Source of the DNA: Paenibacillaceae bacterium
Lineage (GTDB): Bacteria > Bacillota > Bacilli > Paenibacillales > NBRC-103111
Assembly (NCBI GenBank): GCA_029256185.1
Contig: JAQSYI010000049.1
Span: 1-58,492 of the forward strand
Length of the DNA: 58,492 bases
Direction: 5' to 3'
Shown here in pieces: positions 54,598 through 58,492 of this stretch (position 1 is its first letter; each line of letters starts with the position of its first letter). The notes beneath the pieces are model-generated. The model had not been told where the DNA came from. It ran no database searches and worked only from the letters and a program-made list of their open reading frames with translations. Made by a program: the position numbers and the translations under genes.

Positions 54598-56201
54598 TAG
54601 GCATTATCTCCTTCCACATATCTGATCTTCTTGGCAATCTCCGCATCGGCTGCAATCCTGCGCTGCGCAGGCTGGGTCTGCGGTTCCTTAATCGTTATGC
54701 CGGTTGTCCGGTCACCGGTAGCCATGAGCAACCGGTCATCTTGTCCGCTAATAGTACCTCCCACACGGACAAGCTGGGCATCCTCGCATTGATGAAGCTT
54801 CAGAAGAGGCCCTTGCTTGACTTGCAGGACAACATCGCTGAAGTTCAGCCCTCGGGCATTGGCGCACATGACTCCCTCTATGGCGGTGGCCTTGTAGCCG
54901 TGGATGGAAATTCCCTCAACAGGCATCTCCGCAAGGCCCTTGATTACCAAAGCAGCATCCGCTCCTGTGCAGACGATATTCTCCAACGTAATATTGCGGA
55001 ACACCGGCGTTTCCTCCGTGACAGGCCGGGTGTCCTCCGACAGCGTGCCCGAGCCCTCAAGGCCTTCGTAGAACATGGAGAAGGAAATGGCTTCACCCTC
55101 AATATCAATCATACGGATATCCTTCATAAGGATATGCTCCACAATCCCGCCTCTGCCACGGGCCGTCTTGAACCGGATGCCAATATCCGTCCCCATGAAG
55201 GTGCAATCCGACACCTCCACATAGCGCACTCCCCCGGACATCTCGCTTCCCACTACAAAACCGCCATGCCCATGGTAAACGGTGCAGCCGCGGATGGTAA
55301 TGTATTCGGACGGAATGCCAAGATCGCGCCCCGCTTTGTCCTTCCCGGACTTCATGCAGATGGCGTCATCCCCTACATCGAACATGCAGTTTTCCACTAT
55401 GGCATAGCGGCATGAATCCAGATCCAGACCGTCGCCGTTTTGGGCGAACCACGGGTTGCGCACAGTCAGATTGCGGAGGGTCACATGCTCCGATGCCCAG
55501 GGATGAAGATTCCAGGCAGGGGAGTTCTGGAAGGTGGGACCATCCAGCAGAATTCTTTTGCAGCGGCGGAGACTGAGCAGATTGGGACGCAGAAAGTCCC
55601 GGACCTCCTCAAAATCAGCAGGCTCCCGCTTGCCTGCCTGAAGAAGCTCCTCCAACCTTTTCGCCCCATTCATCGCTCCCTCTGAAGGCCACCACGTGCC
55701 GGTTGAATCCACCGCACCCCCTTTCTCCAGCAGCTGGTTCCATTGGAGCTGGGTCATCTTCCAGTTCTTTACGGGCCGCCAGGCTTCCCCGCCGCCGTCT
55801 ACCACTCCGGCCCCGGTAATCGCCACATCCTCCAGCCCTTCTCCATCCAACGGGGATTGGCAGCGCACTGCCGGAAGTCCTTCGAAGGTAGAATGAATGA
55901 GAGGGTAATCATCAAAATTTTTACTGAAGAGCAGGGTTGCCCCCGCCTCCAGATGAAGCTCCAGCTTGCTCTCCAGCTTCAGAGAGCCTGTCAGCCACAA
56001 GCCCGCCGGAATAATGAGCTTGCCTCCTCCCGCTTGGGCGCATACCCGTATAGCTTCATGGAAAGCAGCAGTGTTATCTGTAATCCCGTCTCCTACCGCT
56101 CCATAATGCCCAATTTGGAATACCTGCTGGGGAATTTCCGGGAGAAGCACCTCCGGAGTTGCCCAGCCTGCCGTTTGTCCGTCTATTATTTGCTGTGTCA
56201 T
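54597..56201 (-). CDS. Glycoside hydrolase family 28 (polygalacturonase/rhamnogalacturonan hydrolase-like)
   Basis: About 534 residues from the ATG at 56201, preceded by GAGGTGAT. Parallel beta-helix with the full GH28 set: NGDGLDLDS, VGDDAI, GHGGFVVGSE and IRFKTARG. It cleaves alpha-linked galacturonic acid or rhamnogalacturonan fragments. No signal peptide, so intracellular. First gene of the GH28-GH43 operon, transcribed away from an AraC regulator. Confidence 0.94.
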   Translation of the reverse strand: MTQQIIDGQTAGWATPEVLLPEIPQQVFQIGHYGAVGDGITDNTAAFHEAIRVCAQAGGGKLIIPAGLWLTGSLKLESKLELHLEAGATLLFSKNFDDYPLIHSTFEGLPAVRCQSPLDGEGLEDVAITGAGVVDGGGEAWRPVKNWKMTQLQWNQLLEKGGAVDSTGTWWPSEGAMNGAKRLEELLQAGKREPADFEEVRDFLRPNLLSLRRCKRILLDGPTFQNSPAWNLHPWASEHVTLRNLTVRNPWFAQNGDGLDLDSCRYAIVENCMFDVGDDAICMKSGKDKAGRDLGIPSEYITIRGCTVYHGHGGFVVGSEMSGGVRYVEVSDCTFMGTDIGIRFKTARGRGGIVEHILMKDIRMIDIEGEAISFSMFYEGLEGSGTLSEDTRPVTEETPVFRNITLENIVCTGADAALVIKGLAEMPVEGISIHGYKATAIEGVMCANARGLNFSDVVLQVKQGPLLKLHQCEDAQLVRVGGTISGQDDRLLMATGDRTTGITIKEPQTQPAQRRIAADAEIAKKIRYVEGDNA

Positions 56202-56262
56202 TAGCAAAATCACCTCATCTCTCATTTTAATTGAAGCTTTATTGTATTTTCTACATTTTCTA

Positions 56263-56292
56263 TTGACTTTATCGCAAAAAATTAAATATATT
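56263..56292 (+). promoter_or_regulatory. Sigma-A-type promoter of the AraC gene
   Basis: TTGACT (56263-56268), 18-base spacer, TATATT (56287-56292), 36 bases upstream of the GTG start. The region is shared with the divergent GH28 operon. Confidence 0.55.
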
Positions 56293-56328
56293 TGTCATTG
56301 ATATAGTGATCTGTGAGGGGGGAACCTG

Positions 56329-57216
56329 GTGAACGTTTTTGCCGATGAAAAATATTATCTTGACCATTCGTCCTTCTCCATCCAACGGCTGCGCAGAACC
56401 GGGTATAACACCATGCCCCGGCCTCACACCCATACCTTCTACGAACTGTACTATTTGCTGCAGGGCGAACGGATTTATTTTATGAACGGCAAGGTCTATA
56501 CGGCGCAAAAGGGAGATCTGGTGCTGGTCCGGCCCGGAGACCTTCACTCCACCTCCAGCTCCCAGGTGAAGGTGGTCGAACGGGTGCTTGTTCATTTTTC
56601 CCCGGATTTCCTGCGGGAGGCGGACCGTTCCCTGTTGGAGCTGCCGGCCTTCGGGGAGTCTGCCCTGCTCCATTTTCCCATCAAGGAGCAATCGGAGCTG
56701 GAGCGGCTGCTGCTTTCGATGCTGGCCGAATGCAAGGAACAGCCTCCGCTCTATAAGAGCTTCGTCAGACAGCTGCTGGTTGAGCTGCTTATCCGCATTC
56801 ACCGCTCTGCTCCCAGCGCTTCCAACAGGGGGCAGTTCAGGCATCCCATGCATGAGAAAGTTTCAGAGATTGCCTCTTTCATCCATACCCATTATAAAGA
56901 AACTCTCACTCTGGAGCAGTTATCCAGACTCTACTATATCAGTCCCGCTTATCTGAGCCGGGTCTTCTTGAAACTGACCGGCTTCCATCTCAGTGAATAT
57001 ATTCGCGTGGTGAGGGTCCGGGAAGCACAGTCCTTGCTGCGTCTGACAAACAGCAAGGTTCAGATGATCGCCGAGCAAGTGGGATTTGAGCATGTCACTC
57101 ATTTCAACAAAACCTTCAAGACTATCGCGGGCTGCGAAATAAAACCGGGAGATGGAGGCGAACAGCCTCCCACATCTCCTGCTAAAAGCCGTTCGGCTTC
57201 AGCTAAAAGCCGTTGA
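56329..57216 (+). CDS. AraC-family transcriptional regulator with altered C-terminus
   Basis: 295 residues from a GTG with AGGGGGGAA upstream. Cupin sensor (about 15-150; PRPHTHTFYELYYLLQGER, VRPGDLHSTSS) and an HTH pair (about 185-272; LEQLSRLYYISPAYLSRVF, VQMIAEQVGFEHVTHFNKTF). The family normally ends soon after with a Pro-x-x-Tyr-Arg motif. Here that is replaced by a Gly/Pro/Ser-rich tail coded by the terminator and end of the convergent gene. Likely regulates the divergent GH28-GH43 operon. Confidence 0.88.
   Translation: MNVFADEKYYLDHSSFSIQRLRRTGYNTMPRPHTHTFYELYYLLQGERIYFMNGKVYTAQKGDLVLVRPGDLHSTSSSQVKVVERVLVHFSPDFLREADRSLLELPAFGESALLHFPIKEQSELERLLLSMLAECKEQPPLYKSFVRQLLVELLIRIHRSAPSASNRGQFRHPMHEKVSEIASFIHTHYKETLTLEQLSRLYYISPAYLSRVFLKLTGFHLSEYIRVVRVREAQSLLRLTNSKVQMIAEQVGFEHVTHFNKTFKTIAGCEIKPGDGGEQPPTSPAKSRSASAKSR
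57130..57200 (-). terminator. Terminator of the esterase-like gene inside the AraC gene end
   Basis: On the minus strand GGAGATG-t-GGGAGGC, a four-base loop, GCCTCC-a-TCTCC, then CGGTTTTATTTCG. It overlaps the last codons of the AraC gene. A tandem 21-base repeat (GCTAAAAGCCGTT) follows at about 57180-57221. Confidence 0.65.
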
Positions 57217-57991
57217 GCTTCAGCCATGAGGCGCAGGCCGCCGTCCAGCCGCTGACATGTGGAGTCGAAGCGGCTGTGCCGAGACCGTGTTTCCCGGTAG
57301 GGTACAGATGCAGATCAAACGGCACATTGCTCTTGCGAAGCGCAGCCGCGAACATCATGCTGTTCTCCACCGCTACCGTGGCATCCTCCAACGTATGCCA
57401 CACAAAAGCGGGAGGCGTATCCGCCGTCACCTGTTCCTCGCTGCTCATAAGCGCGGTCATGGCCTCGTCTGGCTCAGGACCAAGCAGCCTCAGGCGGGAA
57501 CCGGCGTGGCCGTACGGAGCGCGCATGGTAATGACCGGGTAGCTAAGAATCATCAGGTCGGGGCGGCAGGATTGCCGCTCGACGGGGTCCTCCGCATCCG
57601 GCCGTCCCCGGTCATAATGCGTACCGGCGGCAGATGCCAGATGGCCGCCGGCGGAGAAGCCGATTATACCGACGCGGGCCGGATCAATCCCGAATTGGTC
57701 CGCTTCGTGCCGGAGCGTTCGGATCGCACGCTGCGCGTCCAGCAGGGCGCAGGGATAAGCATACGGAGCAACCCGGTAGCGCAGAATGAATGCGGAAACG
57801 CCGATGGAATTCAGCCATTCCGCGATGGGCTCACTCTCCAGCGCTACCCGGGCAACATATCCCCCACCGGGACAAATAATAATCGCGGGACGGTTGTCCC
57901 CTTCCACCAAGTAAGGGATAAGCGCAGGACGGTCCTCGTCCGTCGTTCCTCCGGCCAAAGGCGCACCGTTTTGCCATAGTAATTTTTCCAT
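57203..57991 (-). CDS. Alpha/beta hydrolase (acetyl-esterase-like)
   Basis: About 262 residues from the ATG at 57991 (AAGGAT upstream); an earlier ATG at 58036 is less likely. ICPGGGYVARV is the oxyanion loop, GFSAGGHLAS carries the nucleophile Ser, and TLEDATVAVEN and GKHGLG hold the Asp and His. Similar enzymes remove acetyl groups from pectin or xylan oligosaccharides. It sits beside the GH28-GH43 genes and fits deacetylation of imported pectic fragments. Confidence 0.87.
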   Translation of the reverse strand: MEKLLWQNGAPLAGGTTDEDRPALIPYLVEGDNRPAIIICPGGGYVARVALESEPIAEWLNSIGVSAFILRYRVAPYAYPCALLDAQRAIRTLRHEADQFGIDPARVGIIGFSAGGHLASAAGTHYDRGRPDAEDPVERQSCRPDLMILSYPVITMRAPYGHAGSRLRLLGPEPDEAMTALMSSEEQVTADTPPAFVWHTLEDATVAVENSMMFAAALRKSNVPFDLHLYPTGKHGLGTAASTPHVSGWTAACASWLKLNGF

Positions 57992-58149
57992 TTTCACTGC
58001 ATCCTTTTTACATGATAACTGCATTCTCAGAAGCATTCATCCAAACCGCATATACCGTCCATGCTTCCTTACCATAAATAATACGATTAAATGGATCATC
58101 AATAAATATGCAATTCATATTAGTCCTCCGGTTGCCGTTGTTTAGTACA
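57992..58149. other. Intergenic stretch, no gene seen
   Basis: AT-rich sequence between the esterase-like gene and the structured segment. No convincing promoter or coding frame. The boundary of the mobile element that carries the structured RNA is probably within or just after it. Confidence 0.4.
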
Positions 58150-58492
58150 TCATGTTGTAAATTCGTTCCCTACAGGAGAACAACCCGGACGGGCTAAACA
58201 CAGTGGGCACAAAAGGGAAGCGACTCCTATGGGAGTAGTTTGGCGAAGAAGAGTCACCGCTTTAGGGCGTATCTGAACCTCTAAGGGGATGAGATAATTC
58301 CCAGATAATCGTTTCTGGCCAGGCCCTTTCGGGCAGGCGTACCGGGGTGTTAAGCGAAGGTAACGATAGCTCGGGGTGAAAGGGCGGTGAAAGGATGCCC
58401 TCAAGCGGGTGTTCAGACACGCCCCAGGTTGTAACGGACCTGAGCGCCCTTATTCGGTCCAAAACCGGGGGTTTGGAATTGTAACGGACTTG
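58150..58492 (+). ncRNA. Probable HEARO / IscB omega RNA (window end)
   Basis: A 340-base GC-rich, highly structured segment without a plausible gene. Visible helices include ACTCC-tatg-GGAGT (58223-58236), a GCCC-ttt-GGGC hairpin near 58325, GGGTGT-tcag-ACACgCC (about 58407-58422), AGGT-tgtaacgg-ACCT (58426-58441) and CGGT-ccaaa-ACCG (58455-58467). The last two are enclosed by CCCC (58422-58425) and GGGG (58467-58470). TTGTAACGGACCTG and TTGTAACGGACTTG repeat 50 bases apart, the second at the very end. This is the kind of RNA found just upstream of iscB in Firmicutes (HEARO). The iscB gene would start beyond the window. Alternatives are another mobile intron-like RNA. Confidence 0.55.

Noticed and set aside
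58150..58404. 84-residue frame on the minus strand at the right edge
   Set aside because: Overlaps the structured RNA, has no upstream signals and reads as a by-product of RNA sequence.
58150..58492. Group II intron 5' end
   Set aside because: No GUGYG start or domain I pattern, and no reverse transcriptase is visible; the HEARO-like layout fits better.
2..58492. CRISPR array or defence island
   Set aside because: No direct repeats with regular unique spacers and no cas or known defence genes were found; the RNA-guided proteins at the edges belong to mobile elements.

Overview
The window reads as a chromosomal segment of a low-to-mid-GC Gram-positive endospore former, most likely a Paenibacillus. 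The clues are strong AGGAGG ribosome binding sites with frequent GTG and TTG starts, LplA/LplB/LplC-type sugar ABC transporters, a YesN-like membrane AraC regulator, a SwrC-type RND pump, an LCP protein and Paenibacillus-style intergenic repeats. No tRNA, rRNA or CRISPR array was seen.

Layout. 1-1.7 kb: a tnpB gene (RNA-guided nuclease of IS200/IS605 type) with no tnpA in view. 1.7-8.2 kb: a minus-strand Tad/Flp-type pilus or secretion operon (cpaB, tadZ-like, tadA, tadB, tadC and four small TadE/G-like or pilin-like membrane proteins), with a clear promoter, an upstream inverted repeat and a leader containing a terminator. 8.2-9.4 kb: an SH3-NlpC/P60 cell-wall hydrolase behind a c-di-GMP-I riboswitch. 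9.5-24.9 kb: mostly single housekeeping or accessory genes (AraC regulator, esterase plus PHP phosphatase, hemolysin-III protein, SwrC-like RND pump, alpha/beta hydrolase, MMPL transporter, LysM-3D protein, EEP nuclease/phosphatase, metallophosphoesterase, lactonase) with intergenic repeat arrays near 13.1-13.6 kb. 24.9-37.0 kb: one large minus-strand exopolysaccharide operon in transcription order wzz-like, tyrosine kinase, initiating phosphosugar transferase, fcl, gmd, flippase, polymerase, three glycosyltransferases with an acetyltransferase among them, and a GDP-mannose pyrophosphorylase. This predicts a fucose-containing, acetylated heteropolysaccharide made by a Wzx/Wzy route. 37.3-41.6 kb: a tiny Cys-rich protein, an LCP (LytR) protein, a beta-helix protein without signal peptide, an SGNH hydrolase and a 58-residue protein. 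Two of these transcription units share a promoter-like element.

41.6-58.0 kb: a plant-polysaccharide (pectin/rhamnogalacturonan-like) utilisation region. It contains a 745-residue secreted-type-lacking toroid enzyme with a divergent AraC regulator, an LplABC-type transporter, a second tandem solute-binding protein, a divergent membrane AraC/YesN sensor, a GH43-GH28 operon with a divergent AraC regulator, and an acetyl-esterase-like hydrolase. 58.15-58.49 kb: a structured, conserved-looking non-coding segment that I read as a probable HEARO/IscB omega RNA, whose IscB gene would begin just beyond the window end.

Themes. c-di-GMP control of envelope and adhesion (riboswitch beside a pilus operon and an EPS operon) and sugar uptake fit a surface- or plant-associated lifestyle. 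The two window edges carry parts of two different OMEGA-type (TnpB and candidate IscB) mobile RNA-guided nuclease systems. The most interesting unexplained signals are the tad leader attenuator, the four-fold 20-bp palindrome array at 13.2-13.4 kb, and the shared element in front of the beta-helix and 58-residue genes.
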